Source: Rhizobium sp. Pop5 | GTDB taxonomy: Bacteria; Pseudomonadota; Alphaproteobacteria; Rhizobiales; Rhizobiaceae | Length of the DNA: 64,000 nt | Direction of reading: 5' to 3' | Assembly: GCF_024721175.1 (NCBI RefSeq) | Contig: NZ_CP099399.1 | Location: forward strand, 3,704,001-3,768,000 | Shown here: positions 51,153 through 61,934 of the stretch, one piece after another | Layout of the letters: each line of letters opens with the position of its first letter | How positions within the stretch are numbered: the first letter of the stretch is position 1 | Program-made: the position numbers and the translations under genes | The notes under the pieces: model-generated | The model's database searches: none | What the model saw: only the letters and a program-made list of their open reading frames with translations | What the model was told of the DNA's origin: nothing

Positions 51153-51794
51153 TCAGGCCCTGCGCCAACCAAGAAGACCGGGGGTCGCGTGCCATAGCGC
51201 CTGGGCGGCAAATCCCATGAAGAGCACGCCGGAGCAACGCACGATCAGCCGCTCATGCGCGCGATAGAAACGGCGGACCGCGCCAGCGCCGATGATGCCG
51301 ATCAGGATGATATCGGCGGTTACGAAACCCACGAAGGATACACCGAGAAGCACCGGCAAGGCCTCGAAATCGAGCGCGCCGGCTGAGCCCGCAACCAGCG
51401 CCGTGAAGGTGGCGAGAGCCACCGGATAACCCTTCGGATTGGTGACGCCGAAAATCAGCCCGCGGCGAAACGGTCGCTCGACCATGACAAGGCCCTGCCC
51501 CTCCGCTTTCGGCTTGGCATTGACGGCGCTCCAGCCGATCCAGGCAAGATAGAAGCCGCATGCAAGGCCGAGCAGGTCGAAGACGAAGGTTCCGATCGTC
51601 TTGGCCCCAACGATCGCGATCAGCGCCAGCGACGACCAGATGATATCTCCGACCAGATGCCCCATCATGAAGAAGGCGCCAGCCTTGCGCCCCTGCCCGG
51701 CGCCGATGCCGAGCAGCTGCAGGAAAGCCGGTCCAGGGATGAGCACATAGAAAAGCGCCGCCAGGAAGGCGCCGAAGAGCAGAGACTGCGTCAT
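51153..51794 (-). CDS. LysE/RhtB-family exporter
   Basis: A 213-aa exporter with about six helices; the signature YVLIPGPAFLQLLGIGAGQGRKA is near the N-terminus and VTNPKGYPVALATF takes the place of the NPK motif. It probably exports amino acids or metabolites. It converges on the orphan gene with 4 nt between stops. Confidence 0.88.
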   Translation of the reverse strand: MTQSLLFGAFLAALFYVLIPGPAFLQLLGIGAGQGRKAGAFFMMGHLVGDIIWSSLALIAIVGAKTIGTFVFDLLGLACGFYLAWIGWSAVNAKPKAEGQGLVMVERPFRRGLIFGVTNPKGYPVALATFTALVAGSAGALDFEALPVLLGVSFVGFVTADIILIGIIGAGAVRRFYRAHERLIVRCSGVLFMGFAAQALWHATPGLLGWRRA

Positions 51795-52061
51795 GGAGAT
51801 GCTCCGAGGATGATCGTGACAGAGTAAGAGATCGCGGGCATCCGTCAAGGGTGGTTGCGCCGCCACGAAAAGCGGGGCCAGGTCGCAATGACCACCGGCG
51901 GCGCTTCGCGAAGATATCATCGGATGCAGCGCATGTGGACAATCCAGGCGGATCGGGAAGCGAACACTATCGGCGCCTATAGATTTCTATTGGGAAACTC
52001 CCATGTTATCATGCATTAACGGCGTCGCTTGCCGTAGGTTCTGCGCACAGAGATTTGTCTG

Positions 52062-53468
52062 ATGAGCGAAGTGGACGTGCTTTTTGCCACATTACGACAA
52101 GCGGCCGACCCGCGGACGGTTGAATGCATCGAGAACGTGGTCATGCATGGCTTGGATCGCGATCTCAATCGCATCAATGCGCTCGCCTTTGCAGCTAAGC
52201 ACCACCTCGACGAAGAGAAAACGATCGCAGCGTTTCTCCATGCCGCGCGCATAGGCGCGTTCGAGATGACGTGGAATGTCCTCTGCCCAGGATGCGGCGG
52301 CGTCCTCGACAGCGGCGCAACCCTCAAAGGGGTCGTCCAGGACACTTACCATTGCGCGCTCTGCGCGGCCGGATACGAGCCGACCCTCGACGAGATGGTC
52401 GAGGTGACCTTCACGGTCAGTCCGCGCGTGCGCAGGATTGCCGCCCATGACCCCGATCGATTGTCTCCGCCTGAGTATTATCGTCAGATCTTTTTCAGCT
52501 CCGGTGTCGACTTGCCGGAGGATCTGGAAGCGAAATTCGAACGCATTATGCTGGAGATGATCGAACTGGCTCCGGGCGAGAAGGCTTTCGTCTCACTGCA
52601 ACTGCCGGCGCAATTCGTCATCATCTTCGATGCGGTAACACACTCGGCACAATTCATCGACGTGAAAGGCGAGCCGACCAGCGAGCGCCAGAACCTCTCG
52701 ATGGTCATCAGTCGCGCGCATGCGCTGAACGAAACGCTGACGCTGCGCCCCGGCCTGCTACGGCTCACCCTCGAAAACCACACCGATCGCAGAGTGGTGC
52801 CGAACGTCTGTATCGCAGGAGATGAGCTGCATGATCTGCTCGGCCGCAGGCGGCCTTTTCTGACAGCCAAGCGTCTGCTGACGAACCAGAGCTTCCGGGA
52901 TATCTACCGGACCGACACTCTCGACGTCGATCAACGCCTCAAGATCACAAGCCTGACGTTCCTCTTCACTGACCTGCGCGGTTCGACGGCTCTTTACGAG
53001 CGCGTCGGAGACCTTGCCGCTTTCGATCTGGTGAGAGCGCATTTCAGGGTTCTTCATGAAATTGTCGCGACAGAGGCCGGAGCGGTCGTCAAAACTATCG
53101 GCGATGCGGTCATGGCGACCTTTCCGAGTCCGGACCGCGCGGTAGCGGCGGCGCTGCGGATGCGCCAGGCGATGCTCCGATTGAATACCGAACACGGCAG
53201 CGACGACCTTCTCCTGAAGATCGGCATTCATGAGGGGCCATGCCTGGCGGTCAACCTGAACGACCGGCAAGACTACTTCGGCCAGACCGTCAACATCGCC
53301 TCCCGCGTCCAGGGCCTTGCCGATCCGAATGTGATCATGACGACGGAAGCGATTGTCGGGGACGCCCGAGTTTCAGATATCCTGCGCGACAGCGGCATTT
53401 CATCGGCCTCCCGAATGGAAGAGCTTCAGGGCATCGGGAGAGAGGTAAGAATCTTCGCCCTGTCCTAA
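52062..53468 (+). CDS. Class III adenylate/guanylate cyclase with N-terminal DUF5939-like domain
   Basis: A 468-aa cyclase. The C-terminal catalytic domain (about residues 295-465) has the metal-binding Asp in FTDLRGST (D304), the second Asp in KTIGDAVMATF (D348), and the transition-state Asn/Arg segment NIASRVQG (N411, R415). The N-terminal half carries two CxxC pairs (C75/C78 and C98/C101), likely a zinc ribbon within a DUF5939-type sensor domain. It makes cAMP (or cGMP). Signal sensed unknown; no membrane helix. Confidence 0.9.
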   Translation: MSEVDVLFATLRQAADPRTVECIENVVMHGLDRDLNRINALAFAAKHHLDEEKTIAAFLHAARIGAFEMTWNVLCPGCGGVLDSGATLKGVVQDTYHCALCAAGYEPTLDEMVEVTFTVSPRVRRIAAHDPDRLSPPEYYRQIFFSSGVDLPEDLEAKFERIMLEMIELAPGEKAFVSLQLPAQFVIIFDAVTHSAQFIDVKGEPTSERQNLSMVISRAHALNETLTLRPGLLRLTLENHTDRRVVPNVCIAGDELHDLLGRRRPFLTAKRLLTNQSFRDIYRTDTLDVDQRLKITSLTFLFTDLRGSTALYERVGDLAAFDLVRAHFRVLHEIVATEAGAVVKTIGDAVMATFPSPDRAVAAALRMRQAMLRLNTEHGSDDLLLKIGIHEGPCLAVNLNDRQDYFGQTVNIASRVQGLADPNVIMTTEAIVGDARVSDILRDSGISSASRMEELQGIGREVRIFALS

Positions 53469-53546
53469 GCTGCATCCGTTCTTCGGCGTCGGCCGACCTG
53501 GGCAGCCAGCGCCGGCGCTGAATTTATGCTGACATTCTCAGCCCAC

Positions 53547-53580
53547 GAAAAAGCCCGCACGGCACAAATGCCGGCGGGCT
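53547..53580 (-). terminator. argG terminator
   Basis: Stem 53552-53564 with 53569-53580 (one bulged base, loop caaa), followed on the minus strand by TTTTTC. It lies 27 nt after the argG stop. Confidence 0.85.
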
Positions 53581-53606
53581 CATATCCGTTCAAGGGCGAA
53601 GCAAGA

Positions 53607-54830
<1,224 letters not shown>

Positions 54831-54940
54831 GGTGATGAGGTCCGTTACATAAAGCCCGGCAAAAACCCGGTGTCGCGGCACTTTTAGCGAGATTGGCGCG
54901 TGACGCAAGGGCAAGTGCGAGGCCACCGGCGCGATAGCAT

Positions 54941-54969
54941 TTGACAGGGCAAAAGCGGAGCCCATATTC
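54941..54969 (+). promoter_or_regulatory. Sigma-70-type promoter of the SDR gene
   Basis: TTGACA (54941-54946), 17-nt spacer, ATATTC (54964-54969). A start site would fall near 54976, inside the following palindrome. Confidence 0.55.
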
Positions 54970-54970
54970 G

Positions 54971-54988
54971 CCATCGTCCGGACGATGG
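54971..54988. promoter_or_regulatory. 18-bp perfect palindrome, likely operator
   Basis: CCATCGTCCGGACGATGG has two 9-bp arms with no spacer. It sits directly after the -10 hexamer and before the ribosome site, the usual place for a repressor operator. The regulator is unknown. Confidence 0.55.
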
Positions 54989-55005
54989 TCGAGGAGGAGT
55001 TCCCC

Positions 55006-55857
55006 GTGACGAATATTCAAGACATTTTCAAGAAGTCCAATGTTGCCGTGATCACCGGCGGCGCTTCCGGCATCGGCTTTGCCGCTGCAAAACACTTTGC
55101 CAAGGCCGGCATGAGCGTCGTCATCGCCGACCTCGGCGGCGATCGGCTGGCAGCGGCCGCCGACGAGCTCAAGGCGATTGCCGGCGAGGAAGATGTGATG
55201 GCGGTCGAGACCGATGTCGCCAGCAGGGACTCGCTGGAGGCGCTCGAGCGGGCCGTCATTCAGCGTTTCGGCCGCGTGCATGTGCTGATGAACAATGCCG
55301 GCATCGGCCCGGAAACCTCGATCTTCAGCCCGCAGGCGAACTGGGACCATATCTTCGCCGTCAACCTGATGGGCGTCATCAACGGCACGCGCACCTTCGG
55401 CCCGAAGATGCTGTCGCACGGCGAGCCCGGCCTCATCATCAATACCGGCTCCAAGCAGGGCATCACCACGCCGCCCGGCAATCCCGCCTACAACATCTCC
55501 AAGGCAGGTGTGAAGGTGTTTACCGAGGCGTTGGAGCACGAGCTGCGCAACACCGAAGGCGCGAAGATCTCGGCGCATCTCCTCATCCCAGGCTTCGTCT
55601 TCACCGGCCTCACCAAGGGCGACCGCGCGGATAAGCCGGCTGGTGCCTGGACGCCGGAGCAGACCATCGACTTCATGGTCGAAAGCCTCGAACGCGGCGA
55701 TTTCTACATTCTCTGCCCCGACAACGACGTTGCCCGCCCGGTCGACGAGCGCCGCATGGCCTGGGCTGCCGGCGACATCATCGAAAACCGTCCGCCGCTG
55801 TCACGCTGGCACAAGGACTATGCCGATAAGTTCAAGGCCTTCCTGGAACAGAAGTGA
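55006..55857 (+). CDS. Short-chain dehydrogenase/reductase (SDR)
   Basis: A 283-aa SDR. Rossmann motif TGGASGIG, acidic IADLGGD after strand 2 (NAD preference), NNAGIG, the GSKQG region and the YxxxK pair in [15 protein letters not shown] 55006 is the likely start, six nt after GGAGGAG; ATG 54985 lies inside the palindrome. The C-terminus is longer than minimal SDRs. Substrate unknown. Its promoter has a strong palindrome. Confidence 0.9.
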   Translation: MTNIQDIFKKSNVAVITGGASGIGFAAAKHFAKAGMSVVIADLGGDRLAAAADELKAIAGEEDVMAVETDVASRDSLEALERAVIQRFGRVHVLMNNAGIGPETSIFSPQANWDHIFAVNLMGVINGTRTFGPKMLSHGEPGLIINTGSKQGITTPPGNPAYNISKAGVKVFTEALEHELRNTEGAKISAHLLIPGFVFTGLTKGDRADKPAGAWTPEQTIDFMVESLERGDFYILCPDNDVARPVDERRMAWAAGDIIENRPPLSRWHKDYADKFKAFLEQK

Positions 55858-55884
55858 TCAGCGGTAATGCCTGTCGCTCGGAAG

Positions 55885-55920
55885 TGTGCAGCGGTTCCGA
55901 GATAACGACATGCATAAAAC
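55885..55920 (+). repeat. Intergenic repeat, copy 1
   Basis: A 36-nt sequence identical at about 29 of 36 positions to 62513-62548, followed by an imperfect inverted repeat (55930-55942 with 55955-55967, one mismatch). Such a module beside a palindrome resembles the dispersed intergenic elements known in rhizobia (RIME type); the exact family is uncertain. Confidence 0.6.
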
Positions 55921-56036
55921 AAGCGGCGAATGCGCGTCGCATGAATCAAGTTTAATGCGACACGCATGAGCAGGTTTGATTGGTAATTTACTGAAAGCCG
56001 GGTAAGAGATCGTCAGGTCTTTCCGGCTTTCAGAGT

Positions 56037-56684
56037 ATGCCCATGGATTTCCTGCCCAGCCTGCCGACCCTCCTCGCCTTTGCCGCAGCGACGCTCCTGC
56101 TCGCGGCGACCCCGGGGCCCGACATGACGCTGTCGATCAGCCGTGCGCTGGCCCAGGGCAAGAAGGCTGCCCTCTTCGTCGTCGTCGGCACCAGTCTTGG
56201 CATCGTCGTCCACACCATGCTGGTCGCCTTTGGCATTTCGGCGCTGATCACCGCTTCGCCGACCGCCTTCCTGATGCTGAAGACCGGCGGCGCGGCCTAT
56301 CTGTTCTGGCTGGCTGTGCAGGCGATCCGCTTCGGCTCGAAGCTCACCGTCGCCAAGGTCGAGGGGCAGAAGGGCACCGCGCTTGCCAACATCTCCTCCG
56401 GCTTCTGGGTCAACCTTCTAAACCCGAAGGTCATCATCTTCTTCATGACCTTTCTGCCGCAATTCGTCAGCGCCGGCGATCCCGCCGTCACGCAGAAGCT
56501 GCTTTTCCTTGGGCTTTGCTTCATACTGATCGGCATGCCCGTCAATGCCAGCGTGATCTTTGCCGCCGACTGGCTCACTTCCTGGCTGCAGAGCAATAAG
56601 AAGGTGCTGCGCGGCATGGACTATACCTTCGCCGGCGTCTTCTCGATCTTCGCAGCCAAGATCCTGCTCACCCAGGCAAAATAG
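56037..56684 (+). CDS. LysE/RhtB-family exporter
   Basis: A 215-aa exporter with six helices. The signature is LAATPGPDMTLSISRALAQGKKA and the central motif is NLLNPKVIIFFMTFLPQF. Start may be ATG 56037 or ATG 56043. Lone gene after the SDR and repeat. Substrate unknown. Confidence 0.92.
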   Translation: MPMDFLPSLPTLLAFAAATLLLAATPGPDMTLSISRALAQGKKAALFVVVGTSLGIVVHTMLVAFGISALITASPTAFLMLKTGGAAYLFWLAVQAIRFGSKLTVAKVEGQKGTALANISSGFWVNLLNPKVIIFFMTFLPQFVSAGDPAVTQKLLFLGLCFILIGMPVNASVIFAADWLTSWLQSNKKVLRGMDYTFAGVFSIFAAKILLTQAK

Positions 56685-56763
56685 CCCGCGGTCGGCATAG
56701 CCGGTGATCGGTGGGTAGCCAGTCAGCACGCTGTCGGCGTAAGCAGATCAGCTCGCTGTTGGC

Positions 56764-57558
56764 TCAGCCAATCAGCAAAGCATCGTCATCCAGCGTCTGG
56801 CCGCGCATCTTGCGGAACATGGCGATCAGATCCTCGACCTGCAGGTTCTTTCTGTTATCGCCTGCCACGTCGAGGACGATCTCGCCGCCATGCAGCATGA
56901 TCGTGCGGTGGCCGTAATCCAGCGCCTGACGCATGGAGTGCGTCACCATCATCGTCGTCAGCTTGCGCTCGGCGACGATCTTCTGCGTAAGGTTCATCAC
57001 GAACTCGGCCATCCCAGGATCGAGCGCCGCCGTATGTTCGTCGAGCAGCAGAACTTCCGATCCGGCAAGCGTTGCCATGACAAGGGAAACGGCCTGCCGC
57101 TGCCCGCCCGAAAGCAGATCCATGCGGTCCTTCAGCCGGTTTTCCAGCCCGAGATTGAGCTCGGCAATCCGCCCCCTGAAGTCGTCGCGTCTGACACCAC
57201 CGAGCGCCGGCGCAAGCCCTCGCCTTTCGCCGCGCCGCGCAGCCAGAGCGAGGTTTTCCTCGATCGACAACGAGCCGCAGCTTCCCGTCAGCGGATCCTG
57301 GAACACACGCGCCACCAGACCGGCGCGCGCCGCCGTCGATTTGCGCGTGACGTCGTTCTTGCCGATCAGCACCTGCCCTTCGCTCGGAATGACGTCGCCG
57401 GCGAGTACGCCGAGCAATGTCGATTTGCCCGCGCCGTTCGAGCCGATGACGGTGACAAAGGAGCCTTGCTCGATGGTCAGGCTGACGCCGTTCAGCGCCT
57501 GCTTCTGCAGCGGCGTGCCGCGCCCGAAAACGACCTTGATGTCCTTGACGCTGATCAT
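56764..57558 (-). CDS. ABC transporter ATP-binding protein
   Basis: A 264-aa ATPase: Walker A GSNGAGKST, signature LSGGQRQAVSL, Walker B VLLLDEHTA, and a His in VTHSMRQA. It belongs with the permease and binding protein upstream, an arrangement like TrpXYZ or the COG2984/4120/1101 transporters. ATG 57558 overlaps the permease stop by four bases. Confidence 0.93.
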   Translation of the reverse strand: MISVKDIKVVFGRGTPLQKQALNGVSLTIEQGSFVTVIGSNGAGKSTLLGVLAGDVIPSEGQVLIGKNDVTRKSTAARAGLVARVFQDPLTGSCGSLSIEENLALAARRGERRGLAPALGGVRRDDFRGRIAELNLGLENRLKDRMDLLSGGQRQAVSLVMATLAGSEVLLLDEHTAALDPGMAEFVMNLTQKIVAERKLTTMMVTHSMRQALDYGHRTIMLHGGEIVLDVAGDNRKNLQVEDLIAMFRKMRGQTLDDDALLIG

Positions 57559-58433
57559 GATGCGGCACCTCGGCGAAGACGGGGAAGAATGAGTGCCACG
57601 GTCACCAGCACCGCCGTGACGAAATTGAGGTCGGAGGCCTGCAAGCCGATGACGTCACTCGAAAGCGCCAGTTGGATGGCGATGCGATAGACGATCGAGC
57701 CGAGTACGCAGCCGATCAACGCCATCAGCAGCCCCCGGCGCCCCAGCAGCGTCTCGCCGATGATGACGGCGGCAAGCCCCACGACGATCGTACCGACGCC
57801 CGAGGTGACGTCGGCAAAGCCGTTCGTCTGGGCAAACAATGCGCCGCCGAGCGCCACCAGCGCGTTGGAAATCGCCATGCCGAGGTAGATCTGCCGGCTG
57901 GTGTCGACGCCTTGCGCACGCGCCATTCTGGCATTGGCGCCGGTCGCCCGCATGGCAAGCCCGGCATCGCTTTCGAGAAAGCGCCAGACCAGGATGAGGG
58001 CAACGACCACAAGCACGCCAACGAAGAGCGGCCGCACGTAGAAATCGCGAAGCCCGTGGCCGAAGAACGGGCTGATCATCGTATCGGCATTGATGAGCGC
58101 GACGTTGGGTTTGCCCATCACCCTCAGGTTGACGGAAAAGAGCGCGATCATCGTCAGGATCGAGGCGAGCAGGTTGAGGATCTTGAAGCGCACATTGAGC
58201 AGCGCCGTCACCATGCCTGCACCGGCACCCGCCGCCATGGCGATCAGCGCCGCAAGCCATGCATTGACGCCGGCAATGATCAGCACCGCGGTTACCGCCG
58301 CACCGAGCGGAAAGGAGCCGTCCACCGTCAGATCAGGAAAATCGAGGACGCGGAAGGCGAGATAGACGCCGAGAGCGACGAAGGAATAGACCAAGCCGAG
58401 CTCGACGGCCCCCCAGAATGCGATTTGGCTCAA
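57555..58433 (-). CDS. ABC transporter permease
   Basis: A 292-aa multi-helix permease of the BPD_transp_2 type (ribose/branched-chain amino-acid class), with the EAA-like loop ATGANARMARAQGVDTSRQIYLGMAI. It starts at TTG 58433 (MSQIAFWGAVEL); no better ATG is near. It is the second gene of a binding protein-permease-ATPase operon, with a 119-nt gap and a stable hairpin before it. Confidence 0.9.
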   Translation of the reverse strand: MSQIAFWGAVELGLVYSFVALGVYLAFRVLDFPDLTVDGSFPLGAAVTAVLIIAGVNAWLAALIAMAAGAGAGMVTALLNVRFKILNLLASILTMIALFSVNLRVMGKPNVALINADTMISPFFGHGLRDFYVRPLFVGVLVVVALILVWRFLESDAGLAMRATGANARMARAQGVDTSRQIYLGMAISNALVALGGALFAQTNGFADVTSGVGTIVVGLAAVIIGETLLGRRGLLMALIGCVLGSIVYRIAIQLALSSDVIGLQASDLNFVTAVLVTVALILPRLRRGAAS

Positions 58434-58492
58434 GGCTTTCAGCCCCTTTTTGTTTCCGTTCCGCCCGTCGCGAAACCGCAGCCTTGTAATAC

Positions 58493-58526
58493 TTCAGCCG
58501 CCCCCGTGCAAACGAGAGCGGCTGAA
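58493..58526 (-). other. Intercistronic hairpin between binding protein and permease
   Basis: A 9-bp perfect stem (58493-58501 with 58518-58526, 16-nt loop) without a T-run. In many ABC operons such stems protect the upstream binding-protein mRNA and so raise its level relative to the permease; that role is inferred here. Confidence 0.5.
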
Positions 58527-58552
58527 TGTGAACAGGCCGATGGAACTACGGA

Positions 58553-59506
58553 TTATTCGATGACCTTGTTGGCGCGCGACAGCACGCTTTCAGGTAGGGT
58601 GACGCCCATCTTGGCCGCAGCGGCCTTATTGACCACGAGGTCGCTTCCGGCGGCAGTCTTGACTGCGATATCGCCGGGGTTCTCGCCCTTCAGCACGCGC
58701 ACGACGATTTCGCCGGTCTGCTTGCCGACATCGTAATAGTTGAAGCCGAGGGCAGCGATCGAACCGCGCGAAACCGAATCCGTATCGGCGGTGAAGAGCG
58801 GCAGCTTGCTCTCTTCGGCAACCGCGACGGCGCCTTCGAGCGCGGAGATAATCGTGTTGTCGGTCGGAATGTAAATCGCATCGGCGCGGCCGACCAGGGC
58901 GCGCGCAGCACCCTGAACCTCGGCCGATTTCGTTGCTGCCGATTCGACCACGGTCAGGCCTGCCTTTTCGGCTTCGGCCTTCAGCACCGCGAGCAGCGAA
59001 ACCGAGTTCGCCTCACCTGAGTTGTAGAGATAGCCGATCGTTTTCACCTTTGGCAGGATTTCCTTGATCAGCGCCAGGTGCTCGGCGACCGGCGACATGT
59101 CGGAAAGGCCGGTGACATTGCCGCCTGGTTTGTCCATGTTTTTGACGAGCTGGGCGCCGAGCGGATCGGAGACGGCCGTGAAGACGACGGGAATGTCGCG
59201 CGTCGCGGAAACGACGGCCTGGGCCGAAGGCGTGGAGATCGGGACGATGACATTGGGCTCGTCGCCGGCGAACTTGCGGGCGATCTGAGCTGCCGTCGCC
59301 GGATTGCCCTGCGCCGATTCGAACACGAATTTCAGGTTCTCGCCTTCCTTGTAGCCGGCCGCCGTCAGCACATCGAGAACGCCCTTGCGGGCCGCATCCA
59401 GCGCCGGATGCTCGACGATCGCCGTCACGGCAACGGTCACGTTGTCAGCCTTTGCAGGTAGGGAAAGGGCCAAAGTGGCGGCAAGAGCGAGCAGAATCGG
59501 GCGCAT
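58553..59506 (-). CDS. ABC transporter substrate-binding protein
   Basis: A 317-aa periplasmic binding protein (ABC_sub_bind, PF04392-like) with a signal peptide (MRPILLALAATLALSLPAKAD). The fold recalls TrpX: VAVTAIVEHPALDAARKG, VFESAQGNP, IPVVFTAVSDPLGAQLV, VGRADAIYIPTDNTI. Tryptophan has been linked to such systems in Gram-positives; the ligand here is unknown. ATG 59506 follows AGGAGGATACAA. Confidence 0.93.
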   Translation of the reverse strand: MRPILLALAATLALSLPAKADNVTVAVTAIVEHPALDAARKGVLDVLTAAGYKEGENLKFVFESAQGNPATAAQIARKFAGDEPNVIVPISTPSAQAVVSATRDIPVVFTAVSDPLGAQLVKNMDKPGGNVTGLSDMSPVAEHLALIKEILPKVKTIGYLYNSGEANSVSLLAVLKAEAEKAGLTVVESAATKSAEVQGAARALVGRADAIYIPTDNTIISALEGAVAVAEESKLPLFTADTDSVSRGSIAALGFNYYDVGKQTGEIVVRVLKGENPGDIAVKTAAGSDLVVNKAAAAKMGVTLPESVLSRANKVIE

Positions 59507-59599
59507 TTGTATCCTCCTGATTGATTTTGGCCGCACTATTAGGAAAAGCGCATGCTTAAATCAATGCAGGAGAATTGTAGCGAGGATCAAACTTGCTGA

Positions 59600-60829
59600 T
59601 CAGTCGTCGGCGCCGTGATTGGCGATCATCATCGCCTCGAAGGCCAGACGCTCGGTCTTGCGCATGCGTTCGGATTCCGATTTCAGCTGGCCGCAGGCGG
59701 CCAGAATATCGCGGCCGCGCGGCGTGCGGATCGGCGAGGCGTAGCCGGCCGAATTGATGAAATCGGCGAACTTCTCGATCTGTTCCCAGTCGGAACACTG
59801 GTAATTGGTGCCGGGCCAGGGATTGAAGGGGATGAGGTTGATCTTGGCCGGCACGCCCTTCAGGAGCTTGATCAGCCCCTTGGCGTCCTCCAGGCTGTCG
59901 TTGACGTCTTTCAGCATCACATATTCGAAGGTGATGCGCCGCGCGTTAGACAGGCCGGGATAGGCCTTGCACGCCTCGATCAGTTCCTTCAGCGGATATT
60001 TCTTGTTGATCGGCACCAGGATATCGCGCAGGTCATCGCGCACCGCATGCAGCGAGATCGCCAGCATCACGCCGATTTCCTCGCCGGTGCGGAAGATCTC
60101 CGGCACCACGCCCGAGGTGGAAAGCGTCACGCGGCGCTTGGACAGCGACAGGCCGTCACCATCTGTGGCAATCAGCAATGCCTGCTTGACGGCATCGAAG
60201 TTATAGAGCGGCTCGCCCATGCCCATCATGACGATATTGCTGACCTTGCGTCCTTCCGCAGGCATGATCGTACCCTGCGGCGCTTCTCGGTCCGGGAAGT
60301 CCCCAAGCCGGTCGCGGGCGAGCAACAACTGCGACAGAATTTCCTCCGCCGTCAGGTTGCGCACCAGACGCTGTGTCCCGGTATGACAGAAGGAACAGGT
60401 GAGCGTGCAGCCGACCTGGCTGGAAATGCAGAGCGTGCCGCGGCCCTCTTCTGGAATGTAGACAGCCTCGATCTCGACAGGACGCCCGGCGCCCCGCGGG
60501 GGAAAGCGCAGCAGCCATTTGCGTGTGCCATCATTGGAGACCTGCTCCTCGACGATTTCAGGACGCGCGATGGTGAAATGCTGCTTCAGCATCTCGCGCA
60601 TGTCCTTGGCCACATTCGTCATGTGATCGAAGTCGGAAACCCCGCGCACATAGATCCAGTTCCAGAGCTGGGAGACGCGCATCTTGATCTGCTTCTCGGC
60701 GACGCCCTTGTCACGAAGCGCTGCTCCCATTTCTTCGCGGGACATGCCGATCAGAGACGGTTTCTCGACGCCGGCAGAAACACTCGCGGCCTGAGGCTTG
60801 GTAACATCAAACGCATCCATGACGGACAT
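59600..60829 (-). CDS. rlmN: Dual-specificity RNA methyltransferase RlmN
   Basis: Radical SAM enzyme that methylates C2 of A2503 in 23S rRNA and A37 of tRNA. The CxxxCxxC cluster is in [12 protein letters not shown]; the methyl-carrying C-terminal Cys is in ILAACGQLK, and [10 protein letters not shown] is the GEP motif. I placed the start at ATG 60829 (MSVMDAFDV); ATG 60856 and 60820 are alternatives and the frame is open to 61042. It gives about 409 aa. Confidence 0.94.
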   Translation of the reverse strand: MSVMDAFDVTKPQAASVSAGVEKPSLIGMSREEMGAALRDKGVAEKQIKMRVSQLWNWIYVRGVSDFDHMTNVAKDMREMLKQHFTIARPEIVEEQVSNDGTRKWLLRFPPRGAGRPVEIEAVYIPEEGRGTLCISSQVGCTLTCSFCHTGTQRLVRNLTAEEILSQLLLARDRLGDFPDREAPQGTIMPAEGRKVSNIVMMGMGEPLYNFDAVKQALLIATDGDGLSLSKRRVTLSTSGVVPEIFRTGEEIGVMLAISLHAVRDDLRDILVPINKKYPLKELIEACKAYPGLSNARRITFEYVMLKDVNDSLEDAKGLIKLLKGVPAKINLIPFNPWPGTNYQCSDWEQIEKFADFINSAGYASPIRTPRGRDILAACGQLKSESERMRKTERLAFEAMMIANHGADD

Positions 60830-61029
60830 GGTCTTTTTCATCCCGAAGTCGAACATGTGACCGCTCTGCAAGCTCAGGGTCTTACCGGGATAAGCCGGAA
60901 GACTTGCGAACACATGACGGCACATTGGCAGAAATTGATGGCGGACGGCGAGCGATATCGCGATCTGTCCGCTGTTTGCGCGGCCTTTAGCATCATTTTG
61001 GCCGCGCGTCACTATAGATGGAAATAACG

Positions 61030-61054
61030 AAGGCCGGCGCAAGGCCGGCCTTTT
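61030..61054. terminator. Hairpin terminator between rlmN and the IalB-like gene
   Basis: A 9-bp perfect stem (61030-61038 with 61044-61052) followed by TTTT on the plus strand. It lies 24 nt after the IalB-like stop and would serve that minus-strand gene only weakly, since the minus-strand T-run is short. Confidence 0.55.
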
Positions 61055-61077
61055 GAACTCTATCGACGAAATCCTGC

Positions 61078-61599
61078 TTATTTGCAGGTTTCGATCTGTT
61101 TCAGCGCGGCGGAGATACCCGAGAGCGAATAGCTGTAGGAGGTGCCGGTGCCCTTGCGCGAAACCGCATTCACCGTCATCGAATGACCCGTTTTCATCGC
61201 CGCGACGAGGGCCGGTTCCTGGGCGGCGTTCTCGACCCAGCCAGCCTTGTCCTTGGTGAACATCACGAAGGTCTTGTTATCGATGACGACGTTGATCTTC
61301 GAATTTTCCTTCACCGTATAGCCCATCATCGCCTGCGGCTCATACGAGATGTTCTGGCCGGGGCGCTGCGAGACGATGAAGAAATTATCGCCGTGGTCGA
61401 CGCTTGCCGGCTGTTTTGCCGTCGGTACGGACAGGACGTAGCAGACGGTGCTGTTGCCCGACTTGTAGGAATAGGCGCCCCAGGCCTGGAACTGCTGAAT
61501 ACGAGTCGGCGCGGCTGCGGTCGCAGGCTGCTGCGCTGCCGCCACTCCTGTCATAGCAAGGGTGAGTGCGAGAGCTGATACGATACTTTTTACAAACAT
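61078..61599 (-). CDS. Invasion-associated locus B (IalB) family protein
   Basis: A 173-aa exported protein: signal peptide [23 protein letters not shown], then the IalB core ([65 protein letters not shown]). The family is named after Bartonella IalB; its molecular role is unknown in free-living rhizobia. ATG 61599 follows AGGAATCC. Confidence 0.9.
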   Translation of the reverse strand: MFVKSIVSALALTLAMTGVAAAQQPATAAAPTRIQQFQAWGAYSYKSGNSTVCYVLSVPTAKQPASVDHGDNFFIVSQRPGQNISYEPQAMMGYTVKENSKINVVIDNKTFVMFTKDKAGWVENAAQEPALVAAMKTGHSMTVNAVSRKGTGTSYSYSLSGISAALKQIETCK

Positions 61600-61934
61600 G
61601 GATTCCTGCCGGTTCTTGCGATTCAAGGCCCGAAGCGATCATAGCGGGCAGCGCATAATCACGATCTGCTTTATTTTGACTTAATTCAGGTTACCAAATG
61701 GTCAACAATAGCTGCGATTTGTATCTGCCTGTGTCATTTCAACTCGGGTGTCAATTTTGGCCCCTTCGACGGGATCTGTCGTGCCATCTTGTCGCGATGG
61801 CACCGACCGTCCGTTCGGCTGAATTTAAGACACAAAGATTCAGGCAAGAGTTTGACCTTTCCCAATTCCGTGTACCTCATTAAGACTTGGAAATCCGGGA
61901 CGAAATTTTCGCCGCAGGGGGCTCGTGAGAGGAC
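61600..61934. other. Intergenic region without a supported gene
   Basis: 335 nt between the IalB-like gene and the divergent ECF sigma factor gene. It holds both promoters; I found no consensus worth calling. Only GAGAGGAC just before ATG 61935, a good ribosome site, is clear. Small frames have poor codon use. Confidence 0.6.

Noticed and set aside
54985..55005. ATG 54985 as the SDR start
   Set aside because: It lies in the palindrome and has no ribosome site, whereas GTG 55006 has GGAGGAG six nt upstream.
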